From positions 1-20,642 of IMG/VR virus record IMGVR_UViG_3300006802_000765: 20,642 nucleotides of DNA; one strand, written 5' to 3'. This stretch comes from a virus. The translations under genes and the position numbers were made by a program. This document shows, in pieces, positions 13,810-20,642 of this stretch. The notes under the pieces were generated by a model that saw nothing but the letters and a program-made list of their open reading frames with translations, searched no databases and was not told the DNA's origin. Numbering within the stretch: position 1 is the first letter of the stretch; each line of letters opens with the position of its first letter.

Positions 13810-13987
13810 CCTATCCGCTTGCAACTCTGTTCCTTCCAGTGGCTGTCCTCCGCTTATAAGGTATAGTGCAGAGACTCAGAAGAAGGCGGCTGAGGAGTTA
13901 CGGCGGCTCCCCCCGGGTTCACCTCTGGCTAAGTTAGTTGTAGACTACAAGAAGATGAGAGACGCCTGCCGGATTGGAGCTCTGTAG
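13769..13987 (+). CDS. Rz1-like outer-membrane lipoprotein (o-spanin)
   Basis: The 72-residue product starts at TTG with a strong SD and has a complete lipoprotein signal: RKLLATLTAVGFSLSAC, lipobox LSAC with the lipidated cysteine at residue 18. The mature part (CNSVPSSGCPPLIRYSAETQKKAAEELRRLPPGSPLAKLVVDYKKMRD...) has the CPPL...Y...Q...L..LPP.SPL...V.DY pattern I recall from alphaproteobacterial prophages beside lysis genes. Its first 41 bases overlap the Rz-like gene in a different frame. With the Rz-like partner it should bridge inner and outer membranes and fuse them at lysis. It ends directly before the ATG of the next gene. Confidence 0.75.
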   Translation: MRKLLATLTAVGFSLSACNSVPSSGCPPLIRYSAETQKKAAEELRRLPPGSPLAKLVVDYKKMRDACRIGAL

Positions 13988-14764
13988 ATGACGACTGGTT
14001 TGAGCTACGACGGCTCTGTCTCTGGGACTACGAGCTACGTCACCCAGATCTCGACCATGGCGGTGGTCGACCCGGCGAACACGGCTTTCCTGGCGATCCT
14101 CCCTCAGGCGATCACCTACGCCGAGAACAGGATCTGCAGGGACCTGGACTTCCTGTTTACGTCGGTCTCAAATAGCAGCTACTCGGTATCATCGGGAAGC
14201 AGGACGATCACTGTTCCCTCAGCTAACTTCTACCCGTTCGAGAACGGTACGCTGGTCGTATGCGAGCAGATTAACCTCCTCACCCCCTCGGGAGCAACAG
14301 ATCCAGACTCTGCGATCCGCGTCCCGCTCCTCCCTGTGACGAAGGAGTTCCTGGACGCAGTCTATGGGTCTTCGTCTTCTACAGGACAGCCAAAGTACTT
14401 CTGCCCATTTGGCGACGGGGAGAGCAACTACACGTTCCTGGTTGGGCCCTACGCGGACCAGTCCTACTACGTAGAGATTGTAGGAACTTACCGTCCCGCC
14501 TCCCTGTCTGTGTCTAATCCGACTACGTTCATCAGTCTCTATCTTCCTGACCTCATGATCATGGCTTCCATGATCTATATCTCTGCGTATCAGAGGAACT
14601 TCTCGTCTGCGTCAGGTAACGACCCCCAGATGCCCGTTACCTACGAGACGCAATACCAGACGCTGCTCAGGAGCGCGGTTGCTGAAGAGAACCGGAAGAA
14701 GCAAGAAGCTGCCGCCTGGAGCTCTCAGTCGGTGTCGACTTCTGCAACACCCACTCGGGGATAA
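13988..14764 (+). CDS. Phage head-tail adaptor protein (second neck gene)
   Basis: The 258-residue product matches a common environmental-phage adaptor pattern: TSYVTQISTMAVVDPANTAFLAILPQAITYAENRICRDLDFL at the N-terminus, RTITVP strand, INLLTPSGATDPDSAIRVPLLPVTKEFLDAVYG, VGPYADQSYYVEIVGTYRP, and the helical end LPDLMIMASMIYISAYQRNF...QYQTLLRSAVAEENRKKQ. These proteins ring the portal exit. The ATG abuts the stop of the Rz1-like gene. Arginine is mostly AGG here (for example three times in the first 75 residues), unlike the CGC-dominated genes at the window start. It is not similar at sequence level to the gp4-like gene at 3334, although both would occupy the neck. Confidence 0.75.
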   Translation: MTTGLSYDGSVSGTTSYVTQISTMAVVDPANTAFLAILPQAITYAENRICRDLDFLFTSVSNSSYSVSSGSRTITVPSANFYPFENGTLVVCEQINLLTPSGATDPDSAIRVPLLPVTKEFLDAVYGSSSSTGQPKYFCPFGDGESNYTFLVGPYADQSYYVEIVGTYRPASLSVSNPTTFISLYLPDLMIMASMIYISAYQRNFSSASGNDPQMPVTYETQYQTLLRSAVAEENRKKQEAAAWSSQSVSTSATPTRG

Positions 14765-14767
14765 CGA

Positions 14768-17515
14768 ATGCCCCACTCTGCACTGAAGTTTGTTCCTGGA
14801 GTAGACGAGAACAGGACTCTCGCCCTGAACGAGGCGTCCTTGTCCTACACGCAGCTCGTCCGGTTCGTCCCCGACAAGCAAGGATTGGGACTAGTCCAGA
14901 AGTTAGGTGGATGGACGAGGTTCTTTCCGTCCAGCGTCGGTTCAACGGTCCGCGCATTGTGGGGATGGCAGGACATCAACGCTTCTTCTCACTTGTCTCT
15001 TGGCAGCCAGAACCGGACGACAGTCACTACTGCGACCAGCGGGACTGGCTCAACCGTAACCCTGACGCACGACGGATCCGTGACCTTCTCGGTGGGAGAC
15101 ACTGTATACGTGAGCGGCGTCACGCCGACTGGATACAACGGCACGTACTCGCTGACGGGCGTCACGTCGACGACAGTCTCATATACCGGGACCACAACGG
15201 GTTCCATGCAGATTGCTGGCACTATCGTCTCGGGCGACGCCCTGTCCGTAATCTCAGACGGCCAGCGTACGATCCTCACTCCGAGGACGAACGTCTTCAG
15301 TGTCACTCCTAACTTCACTACGACTATCGGGAGTTCTCAGGTCCTGGTTACTATTGCGAACTCATATGCAGATGACTATGACTCCGTATACTTCAAGACA
15401 CCGATAGCTGTTGACGGATTAGTCTTGTCGGGGCTGTACAGGACGACATACGTAGACGGGCTCAACCAGTTCTACGTCACAGCGGTGGATGCGACTGGAA
15501 CTCCCCAGCTAGCTACGTCCACTGTATCCTCAGGGGGATCTGTTCCGTCATTTGCATTCACGAGCGGAGAGGCCTATGCCGACGTTACTCTGGCAAACCA
15601 CGGGTATGCCGTCGGCGACACATTTACTGTACTAGAGCCGCTCCATGCGGGCGCGGTCACAATTTACGGTAACTACTCAGTTACAAGAGTCACGTCATCG
15701 AGCGTGTTCCGGATAAACTTGGGCTCCGCGGCGTCGACAACTACTGTCATCTCTGCTAGCTACTCGGGCGGAACGGCGAGCGTCATATACTCGGGGGACT
15801 ATAACTTCTCCGTAGGTAACACGGTCATAGTGGCGTCGATCACCTCAACAGGTCCCGGATCGTACAATGGCACGTTCACCGTAACTTCAGCCGGAAACGA
15901 GTGCATTGTTACGGGAGCGTCCTGGAGCGGAGGAACTGCAACAGTCTCCTATACAAACACGCCCGGGGAGGCAAGGACGTTCTCCGTCAGCGAGACGATC
16001 ATCGTGGCTGGCCTATCTCCCAGCGGATACAACGGGACCTACACAGTCACCGCTCAGACTGCCTCGACGGTTTCCTACGCCGTAGCTTCCGATCCGGGAA
16101 CTTACGCGTCCGGTGGGGTCATCTACGGTCGAGTTTCCTATGCTCTCGGTTCGAGCGGTGGAACTTACACCTCTGGTGGGACAGTCTTCAACTCCGTAGC
16201 TGCAGAGAATGCTGGTAAACTTTACGCTGTCCTCTACAACACCCCTGGCCCTCTCCCCGAGGGCACAGGGTACGGCGTCGGAGGCTACGGGTCCGGCGGT
16301 TACGGTACGGGCATCACGCCTCCCGCGTCAGGACTTGCTGGAAATCCCATCTCTGCTACTGACTGGACGCTGGACAACTGGGGCAGCATCCTGATCGCAG
16401 GAAAGGTCGGTGGAGAGATCTACACGTGGGACCCGCTGAGCAACACCGACCGGGCATCCATCATAACGGAAGCTCCTCCTATAAATGATGGATGCTTCGT
16501 GGCTATGCCGCAGAGGCAGATCGTTGCCTGGGGATCGACGTTCACTGGCATCCAGGACCCACTGCTGATCCGCTGGTGCGACGTAGAGAACTATAACGAC
16601 TGGACGGCGTCGCTGACGAACCAGGCTGGCTCGTACCGCATCCCGAAGGGATCAAAGATCGTCTGCGGCATCCAGGGACCGCAGCAAGGACTCATCTGGA
16701 CTGACCTCGGTCTCTGGGCTATGCAATACTCTGGCCCTCCGTACGTCTACCAGTTCAACGAGATCGGCAATGGGTGCGGACTGATCTCTCGGAAGGCCGC
16801 AGCGTCTCTGAACGGCATCATCTACTGGATGGGCCAGTCGCAGTTCTTCCGCCTTGGAGGTACAGGCGTCGAACCGATCCGCTGTCCTATCTGGGACGTG
16901 ATCTTCCAAGACCTTGACACGGATAACTTAGACAAGATCCGAATTGCTCCGAACTCGCGGTTTGGTGAGATCACCTGGTACTACCCGACGAAGAGCAACG
17001 GCGGAGAGATAAACGCCTACGCTAAGTACAACATCGTCCTCGATGCGTGGGACTTTGGAGAGCTGATCCGCACAGCGTGGATCAACGAGTCTGTCCTCGG
17101 TCCTCCGATTGGCGCAGGATACACTTCGTCTTCTCCGAGCCAGAAACTGATCTACCAGCACGAGACTTCGACTGACGCGGACGGCGCAGCAATGACCTCG
17201 TACTTTCAGACAGGCTACATCGCGCTGTCGGAAGGAGAGTGGAAGATTTTTGTCGACCAGGTGTGGCCCGACATGAAGTGGGGATACTTCAACGGATCTC
17301 AGGACGCTGACCTGACTATCTCGTTCTATGTCACAGACTATCCGGGGAACACAGCGACAGAGTACGGTCCGCTGACATTCAACGTGTCGACAGAATTCTT
17401 GACTCCGCGCTTCCGCGGGAGGCTCGTCTCCATCAAGATGCAGAGCGACGATGCTGGATCTTTCTGGCGTATAGGCGCAACGAGGTATCGCTTCCAGCAG
17501 GATGGGAAGTTTTAA
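14768..17515 (+). CDS. Tail hub / P22 gp10-like stabilisation protein with inserted beta repeats
   Basis: The 915-residue product has a core like P22 gp10-type tail hub proteins: N-terminal ALKFVPGVDENRTLALNEASLSYTQLVRFVPDKQGL.L..KLGGWTRF and the 'ALWGWQD' strand (1-75), then a C-terminal part (480-915) with repeated propeller-like WT..NWGSILIAG...GEIYTWDP, IVAWGS...DPLLIRWCDVENYNDW, GLIWTDLGLWAMQY and IYWMGQSQFFRLGG. Between them, residues about 93-455 hold several short beta modules (separate entry), an unusual enlargement. A Gly/Tyr stretch (GYGVGGYGSGGYGTG, 501-515) hinges the two parts. It should sit below the adaptor, holding DNA in and carrying fibres. It follows the adaptor by three bases. 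Confidence 0.75.
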   Translation: MPHSALKFVPGVDENRTLALNEASLSYTQLVRFVPDKQGLGLVQKLGGWTRFFPSSVGSTVRALWGWQDINASSHLSLGSQNRTTVTTATSGTGSTVTLTHDGSVTFSVGDTVYVSGVTPTGYNGTYSLTGVTSTTVSYTGTTTGSMQIAGTIVSGDALSVISDGQRTILTPRTNVFSVTPNFTTTIGSSQVLVTIANSYADDYDSVYFKTPIAVDGLVLSGLYRTTYVDGLNQFYVTAVDATGTPQLATSTVSSGGSVPSFAFTSGEAYADVTLANHGYAVGDTFTVLEPLHAGAVTIYGNYSVTRVTSSSVFRINLGSAASTTTVISASYSGGTASVIYSGDYNFSVGNTVIVASITSTGPGSYNGTFTVTSAGNECIVTGASWSGGTATVSYTNTPGEARTFSVSETIIVAGLSPSGYNGTYTVTAQTASTVSYAVASDPGTYASGGVIYGRVSYALGSSGGTYTSGGTVFNSVAAENAGKLYAVLYNTPGPLPEGTGYGVGGYGSGGYGTGITPPASGLAGNPISATDWTLDNWGSILIAGKVGGEIYTWDPLSNTDRASIITEAPPINDGCFVAMPQRQIVAWGSTFTGIQDPLLIRWCDVENYNDWTASLTNQAGSYRIPKGSKIVCGIQGPQQGLIWTDLGLWAMQYSGPPYVYQFNEIGNGCGLISRKAAASLNGIIYWMGQSQFFRLGGTGVEPIRCPIWDVIFQDLDTDNLDKIRIAPNSRFGEITWYYPTKSNGGEINAYAKYNIVLDAWDFGELIRTAWINESVLGPPIGAGYTSSSPSQKLIYQHETSTDADGAAMTSYFQTGYIALSEGEWKIFVDQVWPDMKWGYFNGSQDADLTISFYVTDYPGNTATEYGPLTFNVSTEFLTPRFRGRLVSIKMQSDDAGSFWRIGATRYRFQQDGKF
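15044..16129 (+). repeat. Four FCCH-like beta modules inside the tail hub gene
   Basis: Modules at about residues 93-154, 260-325, 328-390 and 384-454 share a pattern: V.VT/Y..-F.VG-(D/N/E)T(V/I)-V...(S/T)PTGYNGTY-V(T)-T.S.V.Y-....G.I. The clearest copies contain GYNGTY at 122-127 and 420-425 and SYNGTF at 365-370. Databases commonly name such modules ubiquitin-activating E1 FCCH-like, with no enzymatic meaning. Copies are diverged at DNA level. Confidence 0.65.
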
Positions 17516-17517
17516 GA

Positions 17518-18105
17518 ATGACTACTCCGAGCGACATCCTCACGACGCAGAAGAACGGCGTCATTGGTATAAACAACTTGTCGCAGGAGCTGAAATCCTT
17601 CTTCACGAGTTACCGGTTCTTCAGCGGCCAGTACAGGTCGCAGACAGTTTCTTCTCGAACGCAAGTTGCGAGTGGCTCTGGGCGCCTCGTCTCAATTAAC
17701 GTCGTCACAGCAGGAAGCACCGCTGGTGGTGTGTACGACACGGTCCTCCTGAACGTCACAGGCGCCAGCGGCGACGGGACAAAGGCGACAGTAACTTACT
17801 CTCCTACGTTCTCGACGTCAGTTGGCGAGACGATCTTCGTAACTGGTATCTCGCCGTCTGGCTATAACGAGACCGCAGGCGACACGATCACGGACGTAGT
17901 CAGCACGAGCAGCCTGAAGTACGCAAACATCACCACTACGACGTACGTGTCAGGCGGCGTGATATTCGTCAGCCGGGCTTCCGAGCAAGTCTGCGCAGTA
18001 GCCAACACGATCGGGAACTACATCATCGGCGCTCCATTCTCGACTGGCCTCGTCATCAATCCTGGGACCAGCCAAGTCCTGAACGTCGTTTACTCACTGG
18101 ACTGA
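17518..18105 (+). CDS. Virion structural protein with one beta module
   Basis: The 195-residue product starts MTTPSDILTTQKNGVIGINNLSQELKSFFTSYRFFSGQYRSQTVSS, followed by a beta module at about 75-150 (TKATVTYSPTFSTSVGETIFVTGISPSGYNETAGDTITDVV...LKYA...TYVSGGVIFV) of the same kind as those in the hub gene. The end NTIGNYIIGAPFSTGLVINPGTSQVLNVVYSLD resembles a beta finish common in small phage structural proteins. It lies three bases after the hub gene and five before the next, in one operon. A neck or tail-tip role is likely. No enzyme motif is present. Confidence 0.65.
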   Translation: MTTPSDILTTQKNGVIGINNLSQELKSFFTSYRFFSGQYRSQTVSSRTQVASGSGRLVSINVVTAGSTAGGVYDTVLLNVTGASGDGTKATVTYSPTFSTSVGETIFVTGISPSGYNETAGDTITDVVSTSSLKYANITTTTYVSGGVIFVSRASEQVCAVANTIGNYIIGAPFSTGLVINPGTSQVLNVVYSLD

Positions 18106-18109
18106 CATC

Positions 18110-18610
18110 ATGCCGCTCAAGAAAGGTTCCTCCCGAGAGACGATTTCCCATAACATCAGGGAGATGATGGAGCACGGGCATCCGCAGGATCAGGCGGTTG
18201 CTGCAGCCCTGCACTCAGCGAAGCCACGGGCGTCCGGAGGCGACGCTAAGAAGATCCATGTTGGTCCGATACATAGCTCCGTAGCTGGCAGGACCGATCA
18301 CCTCCCGATCAACGTCCCTTCCGGCTCTTACGTGATCCCTGCCGACATTGTTTCTTCCCTTGGGGAGGGTAACACGATGGCTGGTTTCCAGATACTGAAC
18401 GACATGCTCGGCGTCCAGAAGCTTGGAGAGGAACCTGGAACTGAGATCGTCGCAGCTGGAGGAGAGTACGTGATCTCTCCATATACGTGCGACCGCATCG
18501 GAGGAGGGGACATCGACAGGGGACACAGGACCTTCGACGACTTCGTAAAGAAGTTTAGAGCGGAAACTGTAGAGACCTTGAAGAAGCTCCCCGGTCCGAA
18601 GAGGGACTGA
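18110..18610 (+). CDS. MPLKKGSS-type phage protein
   Basis: The 166-residue product opens with the pattern MPLKKGSSRETISHNIREMMEHGHPQDQAVAAAL (1-34), which I know from many small phage proteins of unknown function. It continues with GRTDHLPINVPSGSYVIPADIVSSLGEGNTMAGF (60-93) and TEIVAAGGEYVISP, then a helical charged C-terminus (DDFVKKFRAETVETLKKLPGPKRD). Two short 'Y-V-I-P/S-P' turns (GSYVIP and GEYVIS) are suggestive of an internal repeat. There is no membrane segment. The family is found beside tail-hub and internal virion genes, so a virion or assembly role is plausible but unproven. Confidence 0.7.
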   Translation: MPLKKGSSRETISHNIREMMEHGHPQDQAVAAALHSAKPRASGGDAKKIHVGPIHSSVAGRTDHLPINVPSGSYVIPADIVSSLGEGNTMAGFQILNDMLGVQKLGEEPGTEIVAAGGEYVISPYTCDRIGGGDIDRGHRTFDDFVKKFRAETVETLKKLPGPKRD

Positions 18611-18624
18611 AGAAGGGGACAAGA

Positions 18625-19125
18625 ATGACGGACGACATACACGTACGAATTGGGACACCGGAAGATCTACCTGGATGCATGGAGATGTTCCTCCAAGCTA
18701 ACCTAGAGAACGGCATCGACAAGTTATCGCAGGAGAAGCTCCTGAGCATCGTCTGGCCGTCGCTGCACCAGGATGCTGGCGTCGTTGGAATTGTGGGACC
18801 AGTCGGAGAGAAACCAGAGGGGGTGGTGTTACTCCGAATTGAGTCTCTGTGGTATAGTGATGCTCCAGTGATCGCTGAGAAACTTGTGTTTGTTCATCCC
18901 GATTACCGGAGTGCTCGTGGGGGACGAGCTCGGAAGTTGTGTGAGTTCAGCAAGAAGGTGTCAGACGAGCTCGGCATGCCGCTGATCATAGGCATCGTGT
19001 CTAATGATCGGACCAAGGGTAAGGTCAGGATGTACGAGCGACTGCTCGGTCCTGCTGCTGGGGCTTACTTCTTGTACAACGGGAAAACTGGACTAGTCCA
19101 GGAAGCCCACACGAAGGACAGTTAA
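18625..19125 (+). CDS. GNAT family N-acetyltransferase
   Basis: The 166-residue product has the GNAT layout: RIGTPEDLPGCMEMFLQANLENG (8-30) as the first strand and helices, EGVVLLRIESLWYSDAPVIAEKLVFVHPDYRSARGGRARKLCEFSKKVSDELG (65-117) as the central strands with the acetyl-CoA loop (VHPDYRSARGGRARKL, motif A), and NDRTKGKVRMYERLLGPAAGAYFLYN (127-152) as motif B. The acceptor is unknown. GNAT genes of this type recur among structural genes of podovirus-like phages, where acetylation of virion or host proteins has been suggested. SD AAGGGGA lies six bases before the ATG. Confidence 0.8.
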   Translation: MTDDIHVRIGTPEDLPGCMEMFLQANLENGIDKLSQEKLLSIVWPSLHQDAGVVGIVGPVGEKPEGVVLLRIESLWYSDAPVIAEKLVFVHPDYRSARGGRARKLCEFSKKVSDELGMPLIIGIVSNDRTKGKVRMYERLLGPAAGAYFLYNGKTGLVQEAHTKDS

Positions 19126-19127
19126 GC

Positions 19128-20642
19128 ATGTGCTCCTTTGGCTCTGGAAGCTCCGGTCCCTCTGCGCCAACTACGCAGTTTACTACACAGACCACGACAG
19201 CTGATCCTCGCGCTCAGGCGATGTACAGCCAAGCGTGGCAGCAAGCGCAGAAGGTGGCAAACAGGCCATTCCAGCCGTACAGCTACGATCCAAGCGCCTT
19301 TGTTGCTCCGCTCAATCCCGTCCAGCTCCAGGCGGTCGGGAACATTGCGGGATACCAAGGAACAGCAGATCCGTACTACCAGGCAGCTGGCGGAATGGCT
19401 GGCGCCGCTGGCATGACGACCACACCGGAAGTCGTCGGCCAGTACATGTCCCCGTACATGAGCCAGGTCGTTGATCCGATCAAAGCGGCGATGCAGCAGC
19501 AGTTCGGCCAGCAGCTCTCCCAGCAGCAGGCGCAGGCGATCAAGGCTGGCGCCTTCGGCGGAGAGCGCGCTGGCCTTCAGCGTGCCCAGCTCATGGGACA
19601 GCAGGCGCTGGGCCTCGGTCAGGCGCTGAGCCCACTGTACCAGACGGGATACGGACAAGCACTCCAGGGCGCTCAGACAGACCTCGCTCGCCAGTTGCAG
19701 GCATCCCAGGTCCTTGGCGGACTTGGAACTGGCGCGCAGACGGCAGGCCTTCAAGGCGCGCAGGCGCTGCTGGGTGCAGGCACGCTCGGCCAGCAGACAC
19801 AGCAGGCAGGCCTCCAGGCCCTCTATAACCAGTACATGCTCCAGCAGCAGTATCCGTTCATGGCGGCTCAGTACCTGTCTCAGACAGCTGGAGCCCTTGG
19901 TCCCGGATACGGCGGAACGACCACTGGCACGCAGCAGTCGATGCAGCCTCTATCCTACTGGGGCAATCCTCTGTCGGACCCGGACCTCAAGACTGGCCCC
20001 CGAGGAGACGACAAGCCGGAGGTCATCGGCGAGACCAATGACGGCCAGAAGATCTACCGCTACCGCCTCATTGATCCCGACACTGGAGAGCTTGGACCTC
20101 CGCAGATTGGCCTCATGGCTGACGAGGTCGAGGAGCGAACGCCGGAGGCGGTTGGCGACTACAAGGGCTACCGCACCGTCGACTATGCGAAGGCGACCGA
20201 CGACGCAGCCCGCATGGGAGGCGGCGTAAGGTCCTCAGGGGACTACGCCGACGGCGGAAGCGTCCTCGACGACATCCTAGAGTCACAGGGGAAGATGTAT
20301 GAGCCCCTCTCGAAGTCGACAGAGAAGGGCATCGTCCCCTCTGCGACGATCACTCCCGCACGCCTTGAGTCTCCGTCGCTGTCTTATTCGAAGCCTCAGC
20401 AACAGCAGCAGTCCAGCCTCGCTGACAGCCTTGGCAGCGCGTTGAACCTATACAAGGGCGGCAAAGAAGCTCTGAGCCTCGGAAAAGAAGCGGCTGGCGG
20501 ACTTGGCCTCAGCGGCCTCTTGTCTGGCCTTGGCTCTGCAGCCGGAACAGTCGGAGCTACGGGCGGCGTTCCTGTTGGAGTCTTAGGAGCTCTTGGATCA
20601 ACGGCCGTCCCGACCTTCGGTGCGGCTGCTGCTCCTGCAGCA
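19128..20642 (+). CDS. Gln/Gly/Ala-rich virion protein with internal S74-like chaperone domain (partial)
   Basis: A frame open from ATG 19128 to the window end gives at least 505 residues. Residues 1-280 are Gln/Ala/Gly-rich and helical (MSQVVDPIKAAMQQQFGQQLSQQQAQAIKAGAFGGERAGLQRAQLM...), like internal virion or ejection proteins. Residues about 283-365 (SDPDLK, GETNDGQKIYRYRLI, QIGLMADEVEERTPEAVG, YRTVDYAKAT) match the intramolecular chaperone of endosialidase fold (peptidase S74 type), with S283, D284 and K288 in the expected spacing. After it come a Gln-rich linker and an Ala/Gly-rich tail with GLGLSGLLSGLGSAAG repeats. The S74-like domain is normally C-terminal on fibres; here it lies inside. 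The 3' end is missing. Confidence 0.75.
   Translation, partial: MCSFGSGSSGPSAPTTQFTTQTTTADPRAQAMYSQAWQQAQKVANRPFQPYSYDPSAFVAPLNPVQLQAVGNIAGYQGTADPYYQAAGGMAGAAGMTTTPEVVGQYMSPYMSQVVDPIKAAMQQQFGQQLSQQQAQAIKAGAFGGERAGLQRAQLMGQQALGLGQALSPLYQTGYGQALQGAQTDLARQLQASQVLGGLGTGAQTAGLQGAQALLGAGTLGQQTQQAGLQALYNQYMLQQQYPFMAAQYLSQTAGALGPGYGGTTTGTQQSMQPLSYWGNPLSDPDLKTGPRGDDKPEVIGETNDGQKIYRYRLIDPDTGELGPPQIGLMADEVEERTPEAVGDYKGYRTVDYAKATDDAARMGGGVRSSGDYADGGSVLDDILESQGKMYEPLSKSTEKGIVPSATITPARLESPSLSYSKPQQQQQSSLADSLGSALNLYKGGKEALSLGKEAAGGLGLSGLLSGLGSAAGTVGATGGVPVGVLGALGSTAVPTFGAAAAPAA

Noticed and set aside
19122-19754. 210-residue minus-strand frame
   Set aside because: It is antisense to the open-ended Gln-rich virion gene; its Leu/Arg/Ser-rich composition mirrors CAG/GCG codons.

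Overview
This window is a stretch of the late (structural and lysis) region of a tailed bacteriophage, most likely a podovirus-like member of Caudoviricetes known mainly from freshwater or soil metagenomes. All recognisable genes lie on the + strand, are packed with 1-, 4- or 10-base overlaps or very short gaps, and there are no tRNAs, insertion sequences, CRISPR arrays or bacterial housekeeping genes. The host cannot be read directly. The Rz1-like lipoprotein (CPPL...Y...LPPGSPL...DYKKMRDACR pattern) and the GC-leaning base composition make an alphaproteobacterium my best guess, but this is inference from remembered families.

Layout. (1) 1-90: the end of an upstream gene (probably in the capsid region) and a strong rho-independent terminator. 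(2) 90-4754: virion structural genes. These are a beta-helix protein with the TNFPNGITSFG start, three small basic proteins (one DUF6321), several beta-rich structural or fibre proteins, a P22 gp4-like head-tail adaptor and a CxxC/CxxC protein. (3) 4751-8229: a receptor-binding cassette with a 574-residue collagen-like (GPT)n fibre, a conserved small structural protein, a glycine-rich adhesin and a conserved fibre-associated protein. (4) 8230-10883: a glycosyltransferase pair (a GT17-type enzyme, then a protein with two GT-A domains plus TPR-like repeats), preceded by a hairpin that overlaps the GT17 start. (5) 10888-12878: a membrane/coiled-coil protein and a beta-helix tailspike with pectate-lyase-like fold. 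(6) 12900-13987: a lysis cassette with an M15 peptidase endolysin, a one-TM holin-like protein, a tiny lipoprotein and an overlapping Rz/Rz1-like spanin pair. (7) 13988-20642: a second neck/tail block with another adaptor, a large tail-hub protein carrying inserted beta repeats, a small structural protein, an MPLKKGSS-type protein, a GNAT acetyltransferase and an open-ended Gln/Gly/Ala-rich virion protein with an internal S74-like chaperone domain.

How it works together. Regions 2 and 7 should build the head, neck and tail hub. Regions 3 and 5 supply at least three different receptor-binding architectures (collagen-like stalk, polyglycine-type adhesin, beta-helix tailspike). Region 6 opens the host envelope. 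The most interesting idea is that the two glycosyltransferases decorate the many Gly-Pro-Thr triplets of the collagen-like fibre encoded just upstream, as happens on bacterial collagen-like proteins such as BclA. This is a hypothesis from gene proximity and acceptor chemistry. The other notable points are the presence of two adaptor-type neck genes about 10 kb apart, a change in arginine codon use near 13.6 kb, and a shared short beta-module in three virion proteins on both sides of that boundary.
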